NCBI GenBank assembly: GCA_963755825.1
Contig: CAVWLA010000001.1
Span: 2,604,001-2,668,000 of the forward strand
DNA: 64,000 nucleotides
Direction: 5' to 3'
Origin: DATBQN01 sp963755825
GTDB lineage: Bacteria; Acidobacteriota; Thermoanaerobaculia; Multivoradales; UBA5704
This document shows positions 1-7,494 of the stretch, one piece after another. Under the pieces are notes generated by a model. That model searched no databases and was not told the DNA's origin. It worked only from the letters and a program-made list of their open reading frames with translations. Positions within the stretch are counted from its first letter, which is position 1. The number at the start of each line of letters is the position of its first letter. The translations under genes were made by a program, and so were the position numbers.

Positions 1-545
1 GCCGAGGTCGCCAGGACGACCGGCGCCACCCCGGCTCCCGGCAGCGCGTGCACCAGGTAGGGGATCGCCTTGCCGACAGTGAGCGCGCCGACGACGGTGC
101 CGATGGCGAGGCCGCGGCGGGCGCGGAACCAGGTGGAGACCATCTTCATCGCCGGCGGGTAGACGCCGGCGAGGCAGAAGCCGGTGGCGAAGCGGCAGGC
201 GAGGGCCGTCCGGTAGCCGGGGGCGGCGAGGAGGAGGGCATTGGCGAGGGAGCCGAGCAGGGCGGAAGCAGCGAAGAGCGTCCGCGAGGCGACGACGTCC
301 GCCAGGTTGAGGAGCGCCGCGAGCGCCGTGCCGCAGACAAAGCCGGCCTGGACGACGGCCGTCAGCCAGCCGGTCTCGGCGGGCGATAGCGACCAGCGGG
401 CGGCGAGGAGCGGCGACACCGCGCTCGCCGCGAACCACAGCGACATGCCGAGGAGCTCCGCCGCCGCCAGCAGGGCGAGCATCCGCCAGCGCACGGGATC
501 GGCGTCGGTCGGGGCGGCGGGACCGTCGGGAGAGAGAGCGGGCAT
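1..545 (-). CDS. MFS transporter, N-terminal part (runs off the window)
   Basis: Reading the minus strand from the ATG at 545 gives 181 residues without a stop, up to the window edge. The protein begins with a short hydrophilic tail (about residues 1-20). Five or six hydrophobic helices follow, with an early SLWFAAS segment and the loop-like stretch PPAMKMVSTWFRARRGLAIG around residue 130. That stretch resembles the conserved MFS region after helices 4-5 in the NimT/CynX and nitrate/nitrite-type families. It is therefore an inner-membrane secondary transporter of unknown substrate. The gene is divergent from the cupin gene, with about 165 bases between the two starts. The C-terminal half lies outside the window, so subfamily and substrate cannot be judged. 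Confidence 0.75.
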   Translation of the reverse strand, partial: MPALSPDGPAAPTDADPVRWRMLALLAAAELLGMSLWFAASAVSPLLAARWSLSPAETGWLTAVVQAGFVCGTALAALLNLADVVASRTLFAASALLGSLANALLLAAPGYRTALACRFATGFCLAGVYPPAMKMVSTWFRARRGLAIGTVVGALTVGKAIPYLVHALPGAGVAPVVLATS

Positions 546-709
546 GGCAGGCGGCGACCGGCGGATTCTAGCCGCCGCGGGCGCTCCGTGCGGGCGCCTG
601 TCGCCGCCGGCGTGACGCCAGGACGGCGGCCGAAACCGCGCCGGGACGGGCACGTATACTGGTCGGCACTCCGCTGTTTCGCCGGCGCTGGAGATCAGAG
701 GGAGGAGAC

Positions 710-1159
710 GTGACCGATCGCAAGCTCGACGCCGATGCGGTGACCCGCCTCCTCGGCCTCGTCCCCCACCCCGAGGGCGGCCGCTACGCCGAGACCTTCC
801 GCGACGCGCCGGCCGGCGGCGGCCGCAGCGCGCAGAGCGCCATCTACTACCTGCTGCGCGCCGACGAGGTCTCCGCCTGGCACCGGCTGACCGACGCCGT
901 CGAGATCTGGCACTTCTACGCCGGCGCGCCGCTCGCTCTCGCGGTCGTCGGCGACGACCGCCGCGTCAACCGCCACCGGCTGGGGGTCGACCTCGCCGCC
1001 GGCGAGCGGCCGCAGGCGGCGGTCCCCTGCGGCGCCTGGCAGTCGGCGGCGAGCCTCGGCAACTGGACGCTCGTCGGCTGCACCGTCAGCCCGGCTTTCG
1101 AGTTCGCCGGCTTCGAGCTCGCCCCCGTGGGCTGGGAGCCGCCGATCGACGAGACCTAG
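710..1159 (+). CDS. Cupin_5 (DUF985) family protein
   Basis: The product has 149 residues and matches the small DUF985/Cupin_5 family along its whole length. Recognisable stretches are LVPHPEGGRYAETFRD near the N-terminus, SAIYYLLRADEVSAWHRL, the cupin-like EIWHFYAG, and a C-terminal GCTVSPAFEFAGFEL. Histidines of the WHRL and IWHF strands are the likely metal or ligand contacts of the beta-barrel. The start is a GTG at 710 preceded by GGAGGAGA, a strong ribosome site. Family members are usually annotated only as cupins, some as putative sugar-isomerase-like proteins, so the reaction is unknown. The gene stands alone, convergent with the thioredoxin gene 16 bases downstream. Confidence 0.85.
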   Translation: MTDRKLDADAVTRLLGLVPHPEGGRYAETFRDAPAGGGRSAQSAIYYLLRADEVSAWHRLTDAVEIWHFYAGAPLALAVVGDDRRVNRHRLGVDLAAGERPQAAVPCGAWQSAASLGNWTLVGCTVSPAFEFAGFELAPVGWEPPIDET

Positions 1160-1175
1160 ACGGCGAGAGACGACC

Positions 1176-1625
1176 CTAGGCCACACCCAACGCCTGGCGG
1201 ACGAAGCCTTCGATCTGCGCCGCCGGGCGGGCACCGCTGGTGCGCGCCAGCTCGCGGCCGCCGCGGAAGACGGCCATGGTGGGGATCCCCTGGATGCGGT
1301 GCGCGGCGCCGACGGCGGGATCGACATCGGTGTTGACCTTGACCACCAGCAGCTGGCCGGCCTGGCGCTCGGCGACCTTGGCGATCTCCGGCGCCACCGA
1401 GCGGCAGGGGCCGCACCAGGGGGCCCAGAAGTCGACCAGCACCGGCACCGCGGCATCGCGGATCACGCCGCCGAGCTCGGCGGCGCCGTCGACGGCGAGC
1501 GGCTCGGCGGGCGGCGGCAGCGTCTCGCCGCAGGAGCCGCAGCGCGCCACGTCGCCGAGGCGGCCGTAGAGCACTCGGTTCTTCTTGCCACAGCTCGGAC
1601 AGGCACGGACGATCCCCTCGCTCAT
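1176..1625 (-). CDS. trxC: Thioredoxin with N-terminal zinc ribbon (TrxC / thioredoxin 2 type)
   Basis: This is a 149-residue cytoplasmic disulfide reductase. The N-terminus holds two CxxC pairs (C9/C12 and C29/C32), the zinc-binding module typical of thioredoxin 2. The thioredoxin fold follows, with the active site WCGPC at residues 70-74 and a cis-Pro loop in QGIPTMAVF. Length and order match E. coli TrxC. An in-frame ATG lies 24 bases further upstream, but the ATG at 1625 has GGAGG eight bases ahead, so it was chosen. TrxC proteins reduce oxidised proteins such as ribonucleotide reductase and are often linked to oxidative stress. No regulator site was recognised. It diverges from ppk2 with about 100 bases between. 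Confidence 0.92.
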   Translation of the reverse strand: MSEGIVRACPSCGKKNRVLYGRLGDVARCGSCGETLPPPAEPLAVDGAAELGGVIRDAAVPVLVDFWAPWCGPCRSVAPEIAKVAERQAGQLLVVKVNTDVDPAVGAAHRIQGIPTMAVFRGGRELARTSGARPAAQIEGFVRQALGVA

Positions 1626-1728
1626 GGTCTCCACCTCCGAGAGAGACAACCGTGCACGCTCCGCGCCGGATTCCAGCCGCGGGCTATGCTAGAGGTCGAC
1701 AAATCCAACGAGGAGGAGCCGAGGAGCC

Positions 1729-2529
1729 ATGGACGTCCACCGCGTCAGACCGGGCCACCGGGTGCAGCTGGACAAGATCGATCCCAGCGCCACTCCTGGA
1801 GTCGAAAGCAAAAAGGCCGCCGCGGAGCTCTTCGCGCCGCTCAACGAGCGGCTGGCGGATCTGCAGACCCGGCTGTGGGCAGCGCACCGCCAGAAGATGC
1901 TCGTCGTGCTCCAGGGCATGGACACCAGTGGCAAGGACGGCACCATCCAGCACGTCTTCCGCGAGGTCAACCCGCTCGGCGTCAACGTCGCCGCCTTCAA
2001 GGCCCCCTCCGAAGAAGAGCTCGCCCACGACTTCCTCTGGCGCGTCCACCAGCGGGTGCCGGGGAGCGGCCAGATGACTATCTTCAACCGCAGCCACTAC
2101 GAGGACGTGCTCGCCGTCCGCGTCCGCAAGCTGGCGCCGAAGGCGGTGTGGAAGGCGCGCTACGAGCAGATCGTCGAGTTCGAGCGGCTCCTCGCGGCGA
2201 CCGGCACGGTGGTGATCAAGTTCTTCCTCCACATCGATCGCGACGAGCAGAAGAAGCGCCTCGAGGAGCGCCTGAGCGATCCGCAGAAGCGCTGGAAGTT
2301 CCGCCGCGGGGACTTGGACGATCGCCGGTTTTGGGACGACTACATGCGGGCCTACGAGGACGCCATCGCCAAGACCAGCACCGACGAGGCGCCCTGGTAC
2401 GTCGTCCCCGCCAACCGCAAGTGGTACCGCAACCTGGTGGTCGCGACGGTCCTCGTCGAGAAGCTCGAAGCGCTCAAGATCGAGCTCCCGAAACCCGCCG
2501 AGGACCTGAGCGGGGTGACCATCGACTAG
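1729..2529 (+). CDS. ppk2: Polyphosphate kinase 2 family (polyP:nucleotide phosphotransferase)
   Basis: The protein has 266 residues. PPK2 enzymes transfer phosphate between polyphosphate and nucleotides (ADP/GDP or AMP, depending on class). The Walker A loop GMDTSGKDG is at residues 63-71, the Walker B-like NRSHYEDV at 120-127, and the lid region with RRFWDDYMRAYEDA at about 200-213. The length is that of single-domain PPK2. The pattern looks closest to the polyP-AMP/class III-like group, but the class cannot be fixed by eye. AGGAGCC ahead of the ATG is the ribosome site, and a -10-like TATGCT is about 45 bases upstream. It lies far from ppk1/ppx at 53-57 kb, so the cell has two routes to handle polyP. 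Confidence 0.92.
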   Translation: MDVHRVRPGHRVQLDKIDPSATPGVESKKAAAELFAPLNERLADLQTRLWAAHRQKMLVVLQGMDTSGKDGTIQHVFREVNPLGVNVAAFKAPSEEELAHDFLWRVHQRVPGSGQMTIFNRSHYEDVLAVRVRKLAPKAVWKARYEQIVEFERLLAATGTVVIKFFLHIDRDEQKKRLEERLSDPQKRWKFRRGDLDDRRFWDDYMRAYEDAIAKTSTDEAPWYVVPANRKWYRNLVVATVLVEKLEALKIELPKPAEDLSGVTID

Positions 2530-2553
2530 CCGGAGACGTCCCGGCCGCCCCTC

Positions 2554-2766
2554 TCAGCCGTCGCGGATCAGGAACGGCAGGGCGAGGAGGACGGTCCCCA
2601 CCGCCAGCTGCAGGAAGAGGTCGGAGATGAAGTAGGGGAAGATGCAGAGGCCGACCCCGGCGAGGAGCGCCGAGAGCTTCCCCTGCTTCTTGCCGTAGAT
2701 GAAGTAGCCGCCCCCCACCGCCCCGAAGACCACCATCGCGAGAATGGAGAACGTCGGGTCCTTCAC
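2554..2766 (-). CDS. Small inner-membrane protein of unknown function
   Basis: About 70 residues with two or three hydrophobic segments: FSILAMVVFGAVGGGYFIYG, a central LSALLAGVGLCIFPYFIS, and LAVGTVLLALPFLI. A Lys-rich loop (GKKQGK) lies between the first two. The layout resembles short two-to-three-span proteins often found as orphans in Gram-negative genomes. The start chosen is a GTG at 2766 with GGGAG eight bases upstream. An upstream in-frame GTG at 2787 would add seven residues. It follows the S9 peptidase gene by about 20 bases on the same strand and may be co-transcribed with it. No function is proposed. Confidence 0.6.
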   Translation of the reverse strand: MKDPTFSILAMVVFGAVGGGYFIYGKKQGKLSALLAGVGLCIFPYFISDLFLQLAVGTVLLALPFLIRDG

Positions 2767-2788
2767 GGCCGGATCTCCCGAGGGCACA

Positions 2789-5098
2789 TCAGGGCACGTC
2801 GTAGCCGGCGACCGCCTTGCCCTGCAGGTACTTGTCGAACCAGCCGGCGAGATGGCGCAGGCGCTCGATGCGATGCCAGGGCTGTCCCGAGCGCGATAGC
2901 TCGTGGCTCTCGCCGGGGAAGCGCACCATGACCACCGGACGCTTCAGGTAGCGCAGGGCGCGGAACATCTGCTCGCCGCCGTCGGCCGGCGGCGTGCGCA
3001 GGTCGGCGTCTCCCTCGATCAGCATCAGCGGCGTCTTGATGCGCGTCACGTAGGTGATCGGCGAGCGCGCCGCATAGTCCGCCGGGTCCTCCCACGGCGC
3101 CCCCTTGAACCAGCTGCGGGTGAAGAGCGAGAAGTCGGTGGTGTACCAGAAGCCCGCCCAGTCGGCGATCGATCGCTGCGAGACCGCGGCGGCGAAGCGG
3201 TCGCTATGGCCGATCAGCCAGTTGGTCAGCACGCCGCCGCCACTGCCGCCGGTCACCCCCAGCCGCTGCGGATCGACGTAGCCGCGCCGGATCACCTCGT
3301 CCACCCCGGCGAGGAGGTCAGTCGCGTCGTCTCCCGGATAGCGGTACTGGATGATGTTACCGAACTCCTCGCCGTAGGAGGAGCTGCCGCGCGGATTGGG
3401 GTAGAGGACGACGTAGCCCTTGGCCGCCAGCCACTGGAACTCGTGGTCGAAGGCATAGCCGTAGGCGGTGTGCGGGCCGCCGTGGATGTCGAGGACGAGC
3501 GGGTACTTCCGCCCCGCCTCGAAGTCCGGCGGCTTCTGCACCCAGGCCTCGATCTCGCGCCCGTCGAAGCTCTTGTAGACGATCTCCTCGGGCGGCGTGA
3601 GCGCGATGCCGGCGAAGAGCTCGTCGTTGAAGCGGGTGAGCTGGAGGAGGCGATGGCTGGCGACGTCGAAGGCGAAGAGGTCGCCGATTCGCGTCGGGCT
3701 CGAGAGAGTGAGCGCGACGCGCGCGAGGTCGGCGGAGGCGGTGTAGCCGACGACCTCCTGGTCGCCCGAGGTGAGCGGCTCGGCCCGCCCGATCGCCGCC
3801 GCGAAGCGCATCAGTTTGGCGCGGCCGCGGACGGCGGCGACGGCGTAGATCGACTCGCCGTCCGCGCTCCAGGCCGGTCCCCCCGGCTCGCCGCCGCGCG
3901 GCGCCTGCTGATCGCCCGAGAGGCCGGCGCCGATGTCGCCGTCGAACGCCGCGGTGAGGTTGCGCGGCGAGGCGCCCGGCGAGTTGTCGGCGACGAAGAG
4001 GTCGCTCTCGTCGTACGAGCGCTCGGGATGGCCGTTGGCGGTCCCCGTCCAGGCGAAGCGGCGGCCGTCGCGGGAGAGCGCCAGGGTGTCGATCGCACCG
4101 TCGAAGGAGAGGACCTCGCGCGGCGAGTCGGACGGCGTGGCTGCCGGGCCGGCATCGACCGCGTAGAGCCCGGTGCGGGCCGGCGCATAGGCTGGATCCT
4201 TGACGCGCTGCGAGACGAAGTAGAGGAGCTTGCCGTCCGCCGACCACACCGGCTGCTGCTCCTCGAAGGCGCCGCGGGTGAGCTGGCGCGGCGCCGGAAG
4301 CGGCCCGCCGTCGGCCGTCGGCAGCGCCACCGTCCACAGGTGGGACGGCCGCGAGTCATCGGCGAAACCGCCGCCGTTGTGGCGATAGACGGTCCGCGTG
4401 ACGACGTGCACGTCGCTCTCGTGCTCGTCCTCGGGGCGATTGCCGGCGTGGAGGCTGGGATGGCCCGCCGGCGCCTTCGTCGCCTGGCCGGCGGTCGGCG
4501 GCGCCGCCGCCTCCCTGCCCTGCTCGGCCTTCGCCAGGTCCTTCTCGTTGGCGCCATTGGCGAAGGCGATCGACCGGGCGTCGGGCGACCAGACGGGGCT
4601 GTCGACGCCGCCGCTGAGCTCGGTCAGCGCCCGCGCCTCGCCGCCGTCGAGCGAGAGCAGATAGAGCTGCGGCTCGCCGCCGCGGCCGGGCTTCTCGCCG
4701 GCGCGGAGGAAGGCGAGGTGCCGGCCGTCGGGCGACCAGCGCGGCGACGTGTCGCGCCGGCCCGAGGTGAACGGCCGCGGCGGCGCGCTGCCGTCGGCCG
4801 CCACCATCCAGAGCGCGGTGTCATAGCCCTCGCGCTTGGCGTCGACCGTCACCCGCACGAAGGCGACGCTGCGGCCGTCGGGCGAGATCTGCGGATCGGC
4901 GACCCAGACGAAGCGGAAGAGGTCGGTCTCGGTGATCGGCCGGCGGGCCGGACCGGCAGCCGAATCGCCGGCGCGCGCCGGCGGGACCGCGGCGAGAGCG
5001 GCGATACCAGCCATCGCGGCGATACCGGCGAGGACGACGGCCGGTGCGTGGCGAGAGAGCAGGCGCGGGCGGCGGGCAGGAGGGGCGAGCGATGGCAT
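2789..5098 (-). CDS. S9-family prolyl oligopeptidase / acylaminoacyl peptidase, exported
   Basis: The protein has 769 residues from the ATG at 5098, which has AAGGAG eight bases upstream. An in-frame start 54 bases earlier lacks such a site. Residues 1-45 form a signal peptide (Arg-rich, then a long Ala/Ile/Val core, then PARAGDS). A TolB/WD40-like beta-propeller follows, with repeated DGR..AF/SPDG blades such as SPDGRSVAF, SPDGRHLAF and SADGKLLYF. The C-terminal alpha/beta hydrolase carries the nucleophile motif GGSGGG, the acid in EGDADLRTPP and the His in GESHELS. The likely role is cleavage of peptides in the periplasm or outside the cell. Secreted S9 peptidases are common in Acidobacteriota and Bacteroidota. 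Confidence 0.93.
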   Translation of the reverse strand: MPSLAPPARRPRLLSRHAPAVVLAGIAAMAGIAALAAVPPARAGDSAAGPARRPITETDLFRFVWVADPQISPDGRSVAFVRVTVDAKREGYDTALWMVAADGSAPPRPFTSGRRDTSPRWSPDGRHLAFLRAGEKPGRGGEPQLYLLSLDGGEARALTELSGGVDSPVWSPDARSIAFANGANEKDLAKAEQGREAAAPPTAGQATKAPAGHPSLHAGNRPEDEHESDVHVVTRTVYRHNGGGFADDSRPSHLWTVALPTADGGPLPAPRQLTRGAFEEQQPVWSADGKLLYFVSQRVKDPAYAPARTGLYAVDAGPAATPSDSPREVLSFDGAIDTLALSRDGRRFAWTGTANGHPERSYDESDLFVADNSPGASPRNLTAAFDGDIGAGLSGDQQAPRGGEPGGPAWSADGESIYAVAAVRGRAKLMRFAAAIGRAEPLTSGDQEVVGYTASADLARVALTLSSPTRIGDLFAFDVASHRLLQLTRFNDELFAGIALTPPEEIVYKSFDGREIEAWVQKPPDFEAGRKYPLVLDIHGGPHTAYGYAFDHEFQWLAAKGYVVLYPNPRGSSSYGEEFGNIIQYRYPGDDATDLLAGVDEVIRRGYVDPQRLGVTGGSGGGVLTNWLIGHSDRFAAAVSQRSIADWAGFWYTTDFSLFTRSWFKGAPWEDPADYAARSPITYVTRIKTPLMLIEGDADLRTPPADGGEQMFRALRYLKRPVVMVRFPGESHELSRSGQPWHRIERLRHLAGWFDKYLQGKAVAGYDVP

Positions 5099-5156
5099 CG
5101 GGAAGGCTCCTTGACGAGACCCGGCCGCCCGAGCGGGCGCGCGCCGGAGCATGACC

Positions 5157-5193
5157 CGGCGGCCTCGGCGCGCCGGAGCGCCCGAGGCCGCCG
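5157..5193. terminator. Strong GC hairpin after the OFA transporter pair
   Basis: A 12-bp perfect stem pairs 5157-5168 (CGGCGGCCTCGG) with 5182-5193, extended inward by three more pairs and one bulged base. It lies directly downstream of the small MFS partner gene on the minus strand and before the S9 peptidase start. No T-run follows, so it is either a Rho-assisted terminator or a 3'-end stabiliser. Confidence 0.45.
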
Positions 5194-5202
5194 CAGAGGT
5201 TC

Positions 5203-5319
5203 CTACTTGAAGAGGGCGAGCGACTTGACGACCACCTGCCAGACGCCCCAGACGAGGGGGATGCCGACGAAGAGCCAGGCGACGATGCGCTTGCCGAGCG
5301 AGCTTTCAGCTTCAGGCAT
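5203..5319 (-). CDS. 38-residue single-span MFS small subunit
   Basis: The reading frame from the ATG at 5319 encodes 38 residues. It has a polar N-terminus (MPEAESSLGKR), one hydrophobic helix IVAWLFVGIPLVWGVWQVVV at residues 12-31 and a short tail KSLALFK. It overlaps the last 8 bases of the OFA transporter gene (ATG..TGA), indicating translational coupling. Size, the AWLFVGIPLVWGVW core and position match the tiny partner proteins annotated as MFS transporter small subunit next to oxalate/formate antiporter-like genes in many bacteria. The partner presumably sits beside the transporter in the inner membrane. Its mechanism is not established. Confidence 0.8.
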   Translation of the reverse strand: MPEAESSLGKRIVAWLFVGIPLVWGVWQVVVKSLALFK

Positions 5320-6694
5320 GATCGATTCCCCCGGCCGGCCGCTCGGCCGGCGCATAGTAGTACTTGGCATCGACGGGACGGACCAGCAGGTTGGCGACGA
5401 AGCCGACCACCAGGAGGCCCGCCATGACGTGCATGGTGACGTTGTAGGCCTCCGCCTTGGGCACCCCGTGGGCGATGCTGTACTCGCGGATGTAGTTGAC
5501 GAGCACCGGCCCGAGGACGCCGGCGGTCGACCAGGCGGTGAGCAGCCGGCCGTGGATGGCGCCGACCTGCATCGTTCCGAAGAGGTCGCGCAGGTAGGCC
5601 GGGATGGTGGCGAAGCCGCCGCCGTACATCGAGAGGACGACCGCCGCGGCGAGCACGAAGAGCGAGACGCTCCCCATGCCGCCGGTGACCGGGATCAGCA
5701 TGTAGAGCGCGGCGCCGAGGATGAAGAAGATGAAGTAGGTGCGCTTGCGGCCGATGTAGTCGGAGAGCGACGACCAGAGGAAGCGGCCGCCCATGTTGGC
5801 GAGTGAGAGGAGGCCGACGAAGCCCGCCGCCGCCGCCGCCGTGATGACGTTGGGGAACATCTCCTGGATCATCGGCGAGGCCTGCTCCAGGATGCCGATG
5901 CCGGCGGTGACATTCATGCAGAGGACGATCCACAGCAGCCAGAACTGCGGCGTCCGGAAGGCCGAGCCGACCTCCACTTGATGGGTGGTGGTGAGCTTCT
6001 GCGGCGCCGTCGACGGCACGTAGCCGGCCGGCCGCCAGCCCTCGGCCGGGATGCGCACGGTGAGCACGCCGAACATCATGAAGAGGAAGTAGAGGATCCC
6101 CATGACCACGAAGGTCGGCGCGACACCGACCGAGGTCGCCGTCTTGAAGTGCGCCATCAGCCAGACCGAGAGCGGCGAGGCGATCATGGCGCCGCCGCCG
6201 AAGCCCATGATGGCGAGGCCGGTCGCCATCCCCGGCCGGTCGGGGAACCACTTGATGAGGGTGGAGACGGGCGAGATGTAGCCGAGCCCGAGACCGATGC
6301 CGCCGATCACCCCGTAGCCGAGGACCAGCAGCCAGAACTGGTGGGTCGAGACGCCGAGGGCGGCGACCAGGAAGCCGCCGCCGAAGCAGCACGCCGAGGT
6401 GAACATGGCGCGCCGCGGCCCGACCCGCTCGAGCCAGCGGCCGAAGACCGCCGCCGAGAGGCCGAGGAAGACGATGGCGATGCTGAACACCCAGCCGAGG
6501 GTGCTGAGCTTCCAGTCGTCGGGCGCCGGCTTGGTGATGCCGATGGCCTGCGAGAGCGGGAGCTTGAAGACGCTGAAGGCGTAGGCCTGACCGATCGCGA
6601 GATGGATCGCCAGGGCGGCGGGGGGGACCAGCCAGCGGTCGTAGCCGGGTCCGGCGATCGTCCGCTCGCGGTCGAAGAAGGAGAGCGCACCCAT
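5312..6694 (-). CDS. OFA-family MFS transporter (oxalate/formate antiporter-like)
   Basis: A 460-residue, 12-helix inner-membrane carrier. OFA-family marks include the N-terminal RWLVPPAALAIHLAIGQAYAFSVF, GWVFSIAIVFLGLSAAVFG, the GYGVIGGIGLGLGYISPVSTLIKWFPDRPG loop at about 145-175, and GGGFATIPAYLRDLFG in the second half. These are the regions that distinguish OFA proteins (oxalate, formate, pyruvate and other monocarboxylates) from other MFS members. The start at 6694 has GAGGAGGTGA upstream; a longer frame to 6766 lacks a ribosome site. It is followed, with an 8-base overlap, by the 38-residue partner gene. The substrate is unknown. No oxalate-degrading genes are nearby, so another monocarboxylate such as pyruvate or lactate is as likely. 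Confidence 0.88.
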   Translation of the reverse strand: MGALSFFDRERTIAGPGYDRWLVPPAALAIHLAIGQAYAFSVFKLPLSQAIGITKPAPDDWKLSTLGWVFSIAIVFLGLSAAVFGRWLERVGPRRAMFTSACCFGGGFLVAALGVSTHQFWLLVLGYGVIGGIGLGLGYISPVSTLIKWFPDRPGMATGLAIMGFGGGAMIASPLSVWLMAHFKTATSVGVAPTFVVMGILYFLFMMFGVLTVRIPAEGWRPAGYVPSTAPQKLTTTHQVEVGSAFRTPQFWLLWIVLCMNVTAGIGILEQASPMIQEMFPNVITAAAAAGFVGLLSLANMGGRFLWSSLSDYIGRKRTYFIFFILGAALYMLIPVTGGMGSVSLFVLAAAVVLSMYGGGFATIPAYLRDLFGTMQVGAIHGRLLTAWSTAGVLGPVLVNYIREYSIAHGVPKAEAYNVTMHVMAGLLVVGFVANLLVRPVDAKYYYAPAERPAGGIDHA

Positions 6695-6797
6695 CCGGTC
6701 ACCTCCTCGTGCAGAGCTGCGTTGGAAAGCGCGCCAAGGATAGCAGCGCCGGCGGGCGGGCGCCACGAGAATTGAGACGGAGGTCGAGACGGCGGCG

Positions 6798-7223
6798 CTA
6801 GCCGGCGGCGGGGCGCAGCAGGCAGGTGCTGGCGAAGTGGGCGATCGGCCGGCCGTCGTCGTCGGTCACCGCCGCCTCGGCGAAGACGACGCCGCGGCCG
6901 CGCTGGACGATCCGCCCCTCCGCCACCAGATGCGCCGAGCGCACGGCGCGGAAGTAGCGGGCGGTCAGCTCGAGGGTGACGAAGCTCTCGTCCTCGCCGA
7001 GGGTGGCGGCGACGGCGACGCCCATGGCGGCGTCGGCGAGGTCGCAGAGGATGCCGCCGTGCACGCTCCCCATCGGGTTGTGGTGCTGTGCTCCGGCATC
7101 CATCTCGACCCTCGCCACGCCGTCGTCGCAGGCGGTCAGCCGGAAGCCGACCAGGCGGGCGACCGGCGCCGGCTCGATGCGGCCCTCGATCCAGGCGGCG
7201 ATGAGCTTCTGGGGATCGTCCAT
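6798..7223 (-). CDS. PaaI-type hotdog-fold thioesterase
   Basis: About 141 residues with the hotdog signature HHNPMGSVHGGILCDLADAAMGVAV at residues 48-72. The block HNPxGxxHGG followed by an acidic residue in the central helix is the catalytic pattern of PaaI/YdiI-like acyl-CoA thioesterases. The second half has VTLELTARYFRAV and GRIVQRGRGVVFAEAAVTD, also typical. It likely hydrolyses acyl-CoA (phenylacetyl-CoA or a general housekeeping substrate) in the cytoplasm. The start is uncertain: the ATG at 7223 (MDDPQ) fits family length but has no clear ribosome site. It is divergent from alkA; the 270-base gap shows no clear signal for this strand. Confidence 0.8.
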   Translation of the reverse strand: MDDPQKLIAAWIEGRIEPAPVARLVGFRLTACDDGVARVEMDAGAQHHNPMGSVHGGILCDLADAAMGVAVAATLGEDESFVTLELTARYFRAVRSAHLVAEGRIVQRGRGVVFAEAAVTDDDGRPIAHFASTCLLRPAAG

Positions 7224-7494
7224 GTCGGCGGTGGCAGGAGCGAGGGCTGGAACGATGGCCGGGAAATACTGAGCGCGGGGTCTTACCGAAACGGTCGAGC
7301 CGCGGGCTCGTTCCACCGAGTGGACGGGCGCGGGGCAGGATGGGAGGTCAATCCGGTGGCCCAGTATACGCCGGCGCGTTTGCGGCCGGTGATCCGCGCG
7401 GCGACCGGGGCTCTTCGGGAAAGCCGATCAGAGAGCCGATTGAAGAGCAAAATCCCGGAAGACGGCGCGCCGCCCGCTCTCCTAAGATGCATCC

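Noticed and set aside
4398..4664. Plus-strand frame with several Ser-rich stretches inside the S9 peptidase gene
   Set aside because: It lies entirely within the propeller-coding region, has no ribosome site and no recognisable domain.
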